Source: Chitinophagaceae bacterium
Lineage (GTDB): Bacteria > Bacteroidota > Bacteroidia > Chitinophagales > Chitinophagaceae
Direction: 5' to 3'
Length of the DNA: 5,563 nt
NCBI GenBank assembly: GCA_947447815.1
Contig: CANFLJ010000147.1
Span: 1 to 5,563 of the forward strand
In this document: piece by piece, positions 1-5,447 of the stretch
How positions within the stretch are numbered: the stretch's first letter is position 1
How the letters are laid out: each line of letters starts with the position of its first letter
Program-made: the position numbers and the translations under genes
Notes under the pieces: generated by a model
The model's database searches: none
What the model saw: only the letters and a program-made list of their open reading frames with translations
What the model was told of the DNA's origin: nothing

Positions 1-103
1 GTTTTCCGATGTACATACCGGGTCTTAGCCGGATATGTTCTTTCCAGTCGAGGCTCCGGATATCATCTTCGGTATAATTAGCAGGTTTCTTTTCTTCAGC
101 CAT
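1..103 (-). CDS. parE: DNA topoisomerase IV subunit B, N-terminal fragment
   Basis: Only the first 34 codons are inside the window; the gene runs off the left edge. ParE is the ATPase subunit of topoisomerase IV, which with ParC unlinks daughter chromosomes and relaxes supercoils in the cytoplasm. The visible protein starts MAEEKK and continues YTEDDIRSLDWKEHIRLRPG, then MYIGK. The segment LDWKEHIRLRPGMYIGK is typical of Bacteroidota ParE; GyrB at this place usually reads LEGLEAVRKRPAMYIG, so ParE is preferred. This is the strap leading into the GHKL ATPase domain; catalytic residues lie outside the window. The ATG at 103-101 is preceded by AAAGGTGA about 6 nt upstream, a clearer Shine-Dalgarno sequence than at the other genes here. 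Its upstream side opens into the repeat-rich spacer. No good TAnnTTTG promoter was found next to it. Confidence 0.86.
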   Translation of the reverse strand, partial: MAEEKKPANYTEDDIRSLDWKEHIRLRPGMYIGK

Positions 104-187
104 AGTATTCACCTTTAGAGAGCAAATATTCATTATAAAAAGCAAGGGATGGGGGGCTGTGCATAAATAATGCAAGGGGTATGGAGG

Positions 188-316
188 AATACAAGGCACA
201 CAGGCAACGAGGCACATAGGCACAAAGGGAATGCAAGGCACATAGGCAACAAGGCACAGAGGCACAAAGGAAATACAAGGCAAGGAGGCAATAGGCAAGG
301 AGGCAACGAGGAATAC
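188..316 (+). repeat. GGCA-word degenerate tandem array 1
   Basis: A run of short words of about 8-9 bp built on AGGCA (AAGGCACA, AGGCAACG, AGGCACAT, AGGCAATA and similar), punctuated by AATAC or AATGC linkers (188-192, 311-316). Spacing is irregular and there are no unique spacers, so it is not a CRISPR array. The same family, on the same strand, recurs at 2417-2500 and 4121-4226. Read on the minus strand it stays open and gives a Cys/Leu/Ala/Tyr-rich hydrophobic peptide, which I take to be a by-product of the repeat. The array starts 85 bp upstream of the parE start codon. Confidence 0.85.
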
Positions 317-330
317 AGTAGAATGCAATC

Positions 331-374
331 GTAATACAGCTGAACGCGGAACGCTTAATGCTTAACACTAATAC
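331..374 (+). repeat. ACGC-word array 1 (GAACGC / CTTAATG / CTTAAC)
   Basis: Short words GAACGC, GGAACGC, TTAATGC and TTAACAC in a row, opened by GTAATAC and closed by CTAATAC. The same word family in the same strand orientation, always directly after a GGCA array, is at 2514-2547 and 4227-4263. No coding signal. Whether it is transcribed cannot be seen from sequence. Confidence 0.75.
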
Positions 375-606
375 GGCATACAGGGGATTTTTTGGTGGGA
401 ACTAGGGGTTTTTTATAATCAATGGGATGTTGATGATAGTTTTTGATATGTGGTCTGCAATCTTTGGGTTTGTTAGTGGAGAATCCTCCTGTGGATAGCA
501 ATCTTGCATATGAAAACTACGATAATCGTTATTGAAACAACAAGAATCATTATGAAGATTATAATCTTTCATATGTAGATTTCGATCTTCCTTATCTTGT
601 TGGTGT
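375..606. other. AT-rich spacer without a credible gene
   Basis: This stretch holds only low-complexity sequence: two AGGGG-T-run blocks near 381-415, a CTTTGGG word at 462 related to the tandem repeat that follows, and a block of GATAATC/GAATCATTATGA-like words at about 519-566. A 9-bp inverted pair, CATATGAAA at 507-515 and TTTCATATG at 567-575, flanks the last block, but each arm contains the self-complementary CATATG, so chance is possible. The minus strand is open from 719 to 402 (105 codons), but the peptide has no recognisable domain and half of it comes from the neighbouring tandem repeat. Confidence 0.6.
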
Positions 607-855
607 TCTTTGGGATGTGGACTATGGAATTGATGATTGAAAATGGATAAATGAGAATTAAGTATGAAACAATAGAAGTGGATTTGAATCTTTGGGGTGT
701 GGACTTGGAGAATTGACAATTGATAATGGATAATTGAGAACTAAAAATGAAATTCTGAAAGTGGATTTGAATCTTTGGGATTTGAACATAGAGAATTGAC
801 AACTGATTATGGATAATTGGAAATTAAAAATTAAGCATTAAAAATTAAAAATTTA
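607..855 (+). repeat. About 83-bp tandem repeat, three diverged copies
   Basis: Copies begin at 607, 689 and 772 (periods 82 and 83 bp), each opening with TCTTTGGG. Each then carries a GTGGAC- or TTGAAC-like segment, AATTGA words (GAATTGAC, AATTGATAATGG, ATAATTGAG) and an A-rich tail. Copies 0 and 1 are followed by the shared junction AAGTGGATTTGAA before the next copy. The tail of copy 2 dissolves into ATTAAAAA words (about 820-854) and ends in AATAC at 855-859. A more diverged start of the unit is visible at 461. Since neither period is divisible by 3, the two minus-strand ORFs starting with similar MSIL peptides are in different frames, which argues against coding. Confidence 0.75.
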
Positions 856-895
856 ATACATTGAAGGGATTTGATTTCTATTTTGTTGTATTCTG

Positions 896-1039
896 TATTT
901 GCGTTAGGGGCTGAGCGGCTATCCTTTTTTTTGCGCCAACTTGCTTTTCCTATTGGGGAGCTAGTGAATTGGCGCAGAAAAAAGATAATAGCGGAGCACC
1001 GACGGCTAGGAACGACGCCGGAACGCCCTAATGCAAGTA
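896..1039. repeat. Folded GC-richer intergenic element with 14-bp inverted ends
   Basis: A compact block, richer in GC than the DNA around it. The ends pair over 14 positions: 896-909 (core GCGTTAGGG) with 1026-1039 (core CCCTAATGC), allowing G-T pairs. Inside, 924-939 pairs with 969-984 over 16 positions with one G-T pair (core TGCGCCAA / TTGGCGCA, then T-run against A-run). The arm continues through 943-950 and 955-961 to a TATT loop. GCTAT at 918-922 can pair with ATAGC at 988-992, and CGGC at 1003-1006 with GCCG at 1017-1020, giving a three-way-junction-like fold. It could be a dispersed REP/MITE-like element or a structured RNA. I believe I have seen similar GCGTTAGGG...CCCTAA blocks in Bacteroidota spacers, but cannot confirm this here. 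No clear target-site duplication flanks it. Confidence 0.6.
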
Positions 1040-1072
1040 AAAAGTAAAAAGTAAAAAACAAAAAGTAAATAC
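1035..1072 (+). repeat. AGTAAAA-word run
   Basis: Consecutive AAGTAAAA words with about 8-bp spacing, starting inside the right arm of the folded element and closed by AATAC at 1068-1072. Another member of the word-array mosaic; no gene signal. Confidence 0.65.
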
Positions 1073-1080
1073 AGGAGATA

Positions 1081-1194
1081 GGAGGACTGAATACAAATTT
1101 GATAATTTGAGGATTTGATAATTTGAAAATGAATGCAGGAGGACTAAATATAAATTTGAAAATTTGAGGATTTGAAAATTTGAAAATGAATACA
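1081..1194 (+). repeat. 57-bp tandem duplication of TTTGATAA-type words
   Basis: Two adjacent 57-bp copies (1081-1137 and 1138-1194), both opening with GGAGGACT and differing at only five positions by my alignment. Each copy is itself made of AATTTGATAATTTGAGGATTTG-like words in which GAT and GAA alternate between copies. AATAC is at 1090-1094 and 1189-1193. The same TTTGATAA words recur directly behind pdhB (2379-2411). The low divergence suggests a fairly recent duplication. No coding signal. Confidence 0.85.
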
Positions 1195-1267
1195 AACACA
1201 AGTGTTAGGGAGGGTTATGTGATCATTAATTTATTGTTGTTTAGGTATGAAAATGGGTTTGGAAATT

Positions 1268-1282
1268 AAGTAAAGTTTACTT
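1268..1282. promoter_or_regulatory. 15-bp dyad upstream of the pdhB promoter
   Basis: AAGTAAA and TTTACTT form a perfect 7-bp inverted repeat around a single G. It lies about 46 bp upstream of the predicted pdhB -33 element, a possible regulator site. AT-rich dyads of this size can arise by chance in such DNA. The rest of 1195-1328 shows no other feature. Confidence 0.25.
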
Positions 1283-1328
1283 TTAGATTACGAAAAAGGG
1301 AGTTTAATCAAATATTATCAACTAACTA

Positions 1329-1360
1329 TTGCCATCATTAGGGGTAAACCTATATTTTTG
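1329..1360 (+). promoter_or_regulatory. Predicted pdhB promoter (Bacteroidota type)
   Basis: TTG at 1329-1331, a 21-nt spacer, then TATTTTTG at 1353-1360, which fits the known Bacteroidota primary-sigma pattern (TTG near -33, TAnnTTTG near -7). Transcription would start near 1365, leaving an untranslated leader of roughly 25 nt before the ATG at 1392. The leader is A-rich and lacks a Shine-Dalgarno sequence. Confidence 0.65.
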
Positions 1361-1391
1361 CGCCACATTTAACCATAATAAACAACAAAAT

Positions 1392-2378
1392 ATGCGTTCA
1401 ATAGCTTTCAGAGAAGCATTAAGAGAAGCGATGTCGGAAGAAATGAGAAGAGACGAGAATGTCTTTTTGATGGGAGAAGAGGTTGCCGAATATAATGGTG
1501 CGTATAAGGTGAGTCAGGGTATGCTGGCTGAATTTGGCGCAAAAAGAGTGATAGATACTCCTATTGCTGAGCTTGGATTTACGGCGATTGCTGTGGGTGC
1601 TGCTCAGAATGGATTGAAACCTATTGTAGAATTCATGACGTGGAACTTTGCAGTACTTCCACTGGATCAAATACTAAATACAGCATCGAAAATGCTGGCT
1701 ATGAGTGGTGGTCAGATCAGTTGTCCTATAGTTTTCCGTGGTGGAAACGGTAGTGCTGGTCAGCTGGGTGCACAACACTCTACTGCATTTGAAAGTCTGT
1801 ATGCTAATATTCCTGGATTGAAAGTAGTTTCTCCATCAAACGGATATGATGCTAAAGGATTATTGAAACAAGCTATTCGTTTTGAACCTGATCCTGTAAT
1901 CTTCATGGAAAGTGAGGTGATGTACGGTGAAAAATGTGAAGTGCCTGAAGAAGAATACTACATTCCATTGGGAAAAGCTGATATTAAAAGAGCGGGTACC
2001 GATGTAACCATCGTATCATTCAACAAAATGATGAAGGTTGCTCTGGGTGCTGCTGCTGAACTGGAAAAAGAAGGTATCAGTGCTGAAGTTATTGATTTGA
2101 GAACTATCCGTCCATTGGACTGGCCTTGTATACTGGAGAGTATTAAGAAAACTAACCGTCTGGTGATTGTGGAAGAACAATGGCCATTTGCATCTGTAAG
2201 TTCTGAGATTACTTACCGTATTCAAAAAGAAGGTTTTGACTACCTAGATGCTCCGATACGCAGAATCTGTAGCGCTGATGCTCCGATGCACTATGCTCCG
2301 AACCTTGCTGCACTTGCTATTCCTGATGTGGAAAGAACGGTGAAGCTGGTGAAGGAAGTAATGTACCTTAAGAAATAA
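1392..2378 (+). CDS. pdhB: Pyruvate dehydrogenase E1 component, beta subunit
   Basis: 328 residues, the usual length for an E1-beta. With E1-alpha it forms the thiamine-diphosphate enzyme that decarboxylates pyruvate and passes the acetyl group to the E2 lipoyl domain, giving acetyl-CoA in the cytoplasm. The pyrimidine-binding transketolase domain covers about residues 4-178 and the C-terminal transketolase domain about 195-315. Family motifs are GEEVAEYNGAYKVSQG (28-43), IDTPIAELGF (54-63) with the presumed thiamine-binding Glu60, FRGGNG (115-120), GAQHS with His129, and DLRTIRPLD (235-243). It matches PDH E1-beta better than branched-chain E1-beta, mainly by the GAYKVSQG and MTWNF segments; that separation is from memory. 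The frame is open upstream to 1329, but those 21 residues are unlike the family, overlap the predicted promoter, and MRSIAFREAL is the standard start. No pdhA is adjacent, so the E1 halves must be encoded apart. Confidence 0.93.
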   Translation: MRSIAFREALREAMSEEMRRDENVFLMGEEVAEYNGAYKVSQGMLAEFGAKRVIDTPIAELGFTAIAVGAAQNGLKPIVEFMTWNFAVLPLDQILNTASKMLAMSGGQISCPIVFRGGNGSAGQLGAQHSTAFESLYANIPGLKVVSPSNGYDAKGLLKQAIRFEPDPVIFMESEVMYGEKCEVPEEEYYIPLGKADIKRAGTDVTIVSFNKMMKVALGAAAELEKEGISAEVIDLRTIRPLDWPCILESIKKTNRLVIVEEQWPFASVSSEITYRIQKEGFDYLDAPIRRICSADAPMHYAPNLAALAIPDVERTVKLVKEVMYLKK

Positions 2379-2411
2379 TTTGATAATTTGATAATTTGAT
2401 GATTTGATAAT
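2379..2411 (+). repeat. TTTGATAA-word run abutting the pdhB stop
   Basis: Four consecutive words of the form TTTGATAA or TTTGATGA begin at the base after the pdhB stop codon and end in GAATAC (2412-2417). They are the same words as in the 57-bp duplication upstream of pdhB, so the gene is bracketed by one repeat family. They would form the start of the pdhB 3' untranslated region. Confidence 0.75.
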
Positions 2412-2416
2412 GAATA

Positions 2417-2547
2417 CAAATACAAGGTACAGAGGCAGAAAGTAATACAAATACAAGGCAAGAGGCAAGGAGGCAATAGGCAAAGAGTAATATAAGGAAC
2501 AAAGTAATACAGCCGAACGCTTAACGCTTAATGCTAAACGCTAATAC
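2417..2547 (+). repeat. GGCA-word array 2 followed by ACGC-word array 2
   Basis: GGCA words fill about 2423-2500 with AATAC linkers at 2413, 2419, 2444, 2450 and 2506; ACGC words (CGAACGC, TTAACGC, TTAATGC, TAAACGC) follow at 2514-2547 and close with CTAATAC. Positions 2461-2492 are identical over 32 bp to 4129-4160 in array 3, and similarity continues with two mismatches for about 12 bp more. Here the array lies behind a plus-strand gene, while arrays 1 and 3 lie in front of minus-strand genes. Confidence 0.85.
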
Positions 2548-2556
2548 AAATACAAA

Positions 2557-2587
2557 TTAGCTGATTTGCTTATGTGCTGATTAATAC
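2557..2587 (+). repeat. TTDGCTNA 8-bp word run
   Basis: Three 8-bp words in a row, TTAGCTGA, TTTGCTTA and TGTGCTGA, then TTAATAC. A fourth word family in the same spacer, again closed by the AATAC linker. It precedes the terminator hairpin. Confidence 0.6.
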
Positions 2588-2610
2588 TCAAATACAAAAA
2601 GCTTGTATAT

Positions 2611-2643
2611 AAAAAAGCCCAACTTACATAGTTGGGCTTTTTT
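2611..2643. terminator. Bidirectional intrinsic terminator
   Basis: A perfect 14-bp stem: an A-run plus GCCCAACT at 2611-2624, a TACAT loop at 2625-2629, and AGTTGGGC plus a T-run at 2630-2643. The A-run and T-run make it work on both strands. On the minus strand it starts one base after the stop codon of the secreted-protein gene. On the plus strand it is 232 nt beyond the pdhB stop, so the pdhB transcript would end with the whole repeat mosaic as its 3' untranslated region. Confidence 0.92.
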
Positions 2644-2644
2644 A

Positions 2645-3109
2645 TTATTTATGGTTTTCTCGAATAAAAGTTATTAATCCGTGTGATTCACATTCTTTTC
2701 CTTCGCTTCTCCAAGTGCCATTTAATACAGAAACTTTTTCTCTATGAATAATTTTGAAATCAAATTTCTGAAAGCACATGGCTTTGTTGGTAGTATTCTT
2801 ATTTAAAAATTTTACCTCTTCTAGATAAATTGAGTCTTGTTCAACCAGTTTATAGTTAACTAAACATTTAGCTGCATTTGCAGTGTCTTTATTTGAAGGA
2901 CTGAATGAATTTTCTTCATTATTAAAGGTATAAGTATACATGTTATAGGTTGTATCATTTATTCGAACGATGTTTAATGACATTAATATCACTTTTTCTG
3001 GCATATAAATTCTCCCTTCCCATTTTCCTTCTAATGATTGAGCTATTCCAAAGTTAAAAGTGAAAGAGACCAGTAATAGAGTATAAACATGTTTTAATAA
3101 ATTCTCCAT
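2645..3109 (-). CDS. Small secreted protein of unknown function
   Basis: 154 residues. The N-terminus is a Sec signal peptide: Lys6 region, hydrophobic core at about 9-22, and a likely cut after Gln24 in FGIAQ-SLEG, the Ala-Gln ending often seen in Bacteroidota. There is no lipobox cysteine, so it is probably periplasmic or released rather than a lipoprotein. The mature part of about 130 residues looks all-beta: LEGKWEGRIY at 26-35 and LNGTWRSEG at 129-137 bracket it with similar Trp-containing strands, as in small lipocalin-like or other beta-barrel proteins, but I cannot assign a family. Cysteines are at 82, 112 and 140. The ATG at 3109 has no clear Shine-Dalgarno sequence. It is separated from dapD by 168 AT-rich bases without an evident promoter or terminator, and ends at the bidirectional terminator. 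It is AT-richer than the neighbouring enzyme genes. Confidence 0.75.
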   Translation of the reverse strand: MENLLKHVYTLLLVSFTFNFGIAQSLEGKWEGRIYMPEKVILMSLNIVRINDTTYNMYTYTFNNEENSFSPSNKDTANAAKCLVNYKLVEQDSIYLEEVKFLNKNTTNKAMCFQKFDFKIIHREKVSVLNGTWRSEGKECESHGLITFIRENHK

Positions 3110-3277
3110 ATCACGTTATCGTTAATAATAAGTTTGAGTTTAGCTATTTAAATAATTTTTTTTTGGAGAAACGAAAATAATTATTTTGTAATTTATTTTC
3201 CACATACTTCATTTAGAACAAATACTTACTTTTTATTTTGTGAATAATAGTACATGTAAAGGTGGAACGTGGTTGCG

Positions 3278-4090
3278 TTATACTGCTACATTGAAATCTC
3301 TTAGGGCGTCGTTTAGACTGGTTTTAAGATCGGTGGAAGGTTTGCGCTGCCCTATTATTAATGCACAGTTGACATTGTATTCTCCTGCATTGAATTTCTT
3401 AGGATATGAACCAGGAATCACTACACTTCTTGCTGGTACACGTCCTCGATATTCGATAGGCTCTGGTCCGCTGACATCGATGATTTTTGTAGACTGGGTT
3501 AGCACAACATTGGCGCCGAGTACGGCTTCTTTTTCGACTTTAACGCCTTCGACTACAATACTTCTGCTACCAAGGAAACAACCGTCCTCGATGATTACAG
3601 GACTTGCCTGCAAAGGCTCGAGCACTCCACCAATACCTACGCCACCGCTAAGATGAACGTGCTTTCCTATTTGTGCACAGCTACCTACTGTAGCCCAAGT
3701 ATCGACCATGGTACCCTCATCGACATAAGCACCTATATTTACGTAACTAGGCATTAAAACAACTCCTCTAGCAAGATAAGCGCCATAGCGAGCAACTGCG
3801 TGTGGCACGGCGCGTACGCCAAGCTCAGCATAGTTCTTCTTTAGTAACATTTTGTCATAAAATTCGAAAGGAGGCAGATCCCATGTTTGCATTGGCTGAA
3901 TAGCAAAATACATCAGGATAGCCTGTTTTACCCACTCGTTTACTACCCAACCATCTTCGGTAGGGGAAGCGGTACGGAGGTGCCCTTTATCGGTAGCTTC
4001 GATAACCTGCTTTACTGCATCGGCAAATCTTTCTTCCTTTAGCAGGGCGCGATCATCCCAAGCTTTTAGTATCAGTTCTTTTAGTTCCAT
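3278..4090 (-). CDS. dapD: 2,3,4,5-tetrahydropyridine-2,6-dicarboxylate N-succinyltransferase
   Basis: 270 residues, close to the E. coli enzyme (274). DapD transfers succinyl from succinyl-CoA to tetrahydrodipicolinate in the succinylase route to meso-diaminopimelate and lysine, in the cytoplasm, normally as a trimer. An alpha-helical N-terminal domain covers about 1-100 and a left-handed beta-helix of hexapeptide repeats about 105-240. The strongest signature is GTMVDTWATVGSCAQIGK (126-143) followed by HLSGGVGIGGVLEPLQ (146-161), nearly the same as in the E. coli protein; VIPGSYPKK is at 224-232. I start at the ATG at 4090 (MELKELILKAWDD). The frame stays open for 44 more codons to 4222, but these are encoded by the GGCA repeat array and give a hydrophobic Cys/Leu-rich stretch foreign to the family. 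A promoter match lies 16 bp upstream. metX is upstream on the same strand, 286 bp away. Confidence 0.95.
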   Translation of the reverse strand: MELKELILKAWDDRALLKEERFADAVKQVIEATDKGHLRTASPTEDGWVVNEWVKQAILMYFAIQPMQTWDLPPFEFYDKMLLKKNYAELGVRAVPHAVARYGAYLARGVVLMPSYVNIGAYVDEGTMVDTWATVGSCAQIGKHVHLSGGVGIGGVLEPLQASPVIIEDGCFLGSRSIVVEGVKVEKEAVLGANVVLTQSTKIIDVSGPEPIEYRGRVPARSVVIPGSYPKKFNAGEYNVNCALIIGQRKPSTDLKTSLNDALRDFNVAV

Positions 4091-4105
4091 GGTGATTAAT
4101 TTTTG

Positions 4106-4136
4106 CAAACTTAATGAATACAAGGCAAAGAGGCAA
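4106..4136 (-). promoter_or_regulatory. Predicted dapD promoter with -33 inside the repeat array
   Basis: On the minus strand TTG (4136-4134) is followed by a 20-nt spacer and TAAGTTTG (4113-4106), an exact TAnnTTTG match. Transcription would start near 4100, about 10 nt before the ATG at 4090, so the message would be almost leaderless. The -33 TTG is one of many TTGCC words that the GGCA array presents on this strand. The match is by pattern only. Confidence 0.55.
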
Positions 4137-4263
4137 GGAGGCAATAGGCAAAGAGTAATACAAGGCACAAAGGCAACGAGGCACAAAGGCACAAAGTAAT
4201 ACAAATACAAGGCAAAAGGCAAAATTCGCGGAACGCAAAACGCTTAATGCTTAACGCTAATAC
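4114..4263 (+). repeat. GGCA-word array 3 followed by ACGC-word array 3
   Basis: GGCA words (AGGCAAAG, AGGCAAGG, AGGCAATA, AGGCACAA, AGGCAACG) run from about 4121 to 4226 with AATAC linkers. ACGC words (CGCGGAACGC, AAAACGC, TTAATGC, TTAACGC) follow at 4227-4259 and close with CTAATACTAATAC. It lies directly upstream of dapD on the opposite strand and supplies part of its predicted promoter. Positions 4129-4160 are identical to 2461-2492. The order and strand are the same as in arrays 1 and 2. Confidence 0.87.
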
Positions 4264-4376
4264 TAATACAGGGCAGCTTGGCTCGGTATATTTCTTACTG
4301 TTTATTTATTCCAATTACAAACATTGATATCTATGAACTTATTCTTGTTATTGCTTTTATTGCTTTGAATACTTTA

Positions 4377-5414
4377 CTATAAACCATTGAGAAAGCGGTG
4401 GATGACTTTGCTTATTTCTTCATATTCTAGAAGAAAGCCATCGTGGCCGAAAAGAGACTTAATGATTTCTACTTTTGCCTCCGGTATATGGCTGGCAATA
4501 AAATGCTGCTCGGAAGGAGGAAAGAGTATATCACTTTCTATACCGATGACCAGGCACTTAGCTTTGATGGATGCCAATGCAGCTTCGATAGAGTCGCGTT
4601 TCCTACCCACGTTATGTGTATCCATTGTCTTGGATAGAAAATAGTAACTAAAGGCATTGAATCTACGGGCCATTTTTTCGCCCTGATACTGCTGATATGT
4701 TTCGGCGCGGAAGACCATTTCGTCAACCGGTTTATTTTTTGTTTCGGCAGTAGCACCTTGCTGTGCTTCGGCATAAGTATGGTAGTTACGATAAGAAAGC
4801 AGTGCAATAGAACGAGCCACTTTCATACCATTTAATCCTGCTTCGGGATGTTTGTTTCTCCAGGTAAGATCGCTTTCGATACACATTCTCTGCGATGCGT
4901 TGAAAGCAATTCCCCATGGAGAATGGGCCGCATTGGTAGCTATTGGCACAATATGCTGGAACAATAAAGGATCGGAGATAGCCCATTCCAATAGTTGTTG
5001 TCCGCCCATGGAGCCACCAATTCCGAGATAAATTTTTTGTATATTTAAATGCTCCTGCAGGAGTTTGTAAGCCGTAATCATATCCCTTGTAGTAAACAAA
5101 GGAAAGTTGTGATAGAAAGGTTCGCCCGTTTCGGGATTTATATCCATTGGACCAATACTACCATAACAGCTACCTGGCATATTGACACAAACAATGAAAT
5201 TTTTCTGAGGGTTAAAGAATTTATCTACCCCTACTAATCCGTGCCACCATTCCAGTGCATTGCTATTGGCAGAAAGGGCATGGAAAACCCAGATTATATT
5301 GGATTGATCTTCATTAATGGTTCCTGTAGTAGAATATTCCAGGTGAAAGCCTTTGATGATTTTACCACTTTCCAGTAAAAAATCTTTGTCGTATTTAAAT
5401 ATTTGATTCGTCAA
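4377..5414 (-). CDS. metX: Homoserine O-acetyltransferase (MetX)
   Basis: 345 residues, slightly short for the family (about 350-380). MetX acylates homoserine, normally from acetyl-CoA, giving the activated intermediate for sulfur insertion in methionine synthesis; it is a cytoplasmic alpha/beta-hydrolase-fold enzyme. Visible motifs are HALS (45-48, oxyanion-hole region), NMPGSCYGSIGP (78-89), the nucleophile elbow GGSMGG with Ser135, Asp295 in GIESD, and His324 in FGHDG, a complete Ser-Asp-His triad. Some MetX proteins use succinyl-CoA; I cannot decide the donor from sequence alone. The start is TTG at 5414: the frame is closed by TAA only seven codons upstream with no ATG between, and the N-terminus (IFKYDKDFLLESGKIIKGFHLEY) aligns with the family from there. 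No SAM riboswitch is apparent upstream. No terminator hairpin is seen behind the TAG stop, and 4264-4376 shows nothing else. Confidence 0.93.
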   Translation of the reverse strand: MTNQIFKYDKDFLLESGKIIKGFHLEYSTTGTINEDQSNIIWVFHALSANSNALEWWHGLVGVDKFFNPQKNFIVCVNMPGSCYGSIGPMDINPETGEPFYHNFPLFTTRDMITAYKLLQEHLNIQKIYLGIGGSMGGQQLLEWAISDPLLFQHIVPIATNAAHSPWGIAFNASQRMCIESDLTWRNKHPEAGLNGMKVARSIALLSYRNYHTYAEAQQGATAETKNKPVDEMVFRAETYQQYQGEKMARRFNAFSYYFLSKTMDTHNVGRKRDSIEAALASIKAKCLVIGIESDILFPPSEQHFIASHIPEAKVEIIKSLFGHDGFLLEYEEISKVIHRFLNGL

Positions 5415-5447
5415 ACTATTAGTTGGTTTACTTTATAAAAAACGGTG

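Noticed and set aside
188..316. Possible CRISPR array
   Set aside because: Words are 8-9 bp, degenerate and directly adjacent; there are no repeats of 20-40 bp and no unique spacers.
402..719. 105-codon minus-strand reading frame, and a similar one at 569-802
   Set aside because: Both are produced by the 83-bp tandem repeat in different frames, lack any domain, and start with similar residues only because the DNA is repeated.
896..1039. tRNA gene
   Set aside because: The fold and length do not give a cloverleaf, and there is no GTTCRANYC T-loop or CCA-type acceptor arrangement.
831..1199. 122-codon minus-strand reading frame
   Set aside because: It runs through the AGTAAAA words, the folded element and the 57-bp duplication; the peptide has no family likeness and the DNA is better explained by repeats and stems.
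1329..1391. Upstream start for pdhB adding 21 residues
   Set aside because: The extension covers the predicted promoter and is unlike the E1-beta family, while the ATG at 1392 gives the standard N-terminus.
3240..3656. 138-codon plus-strand reading frame
   Set aside because: It lies antisense over the C-terminal half of dapD, which is certain from its motifs.
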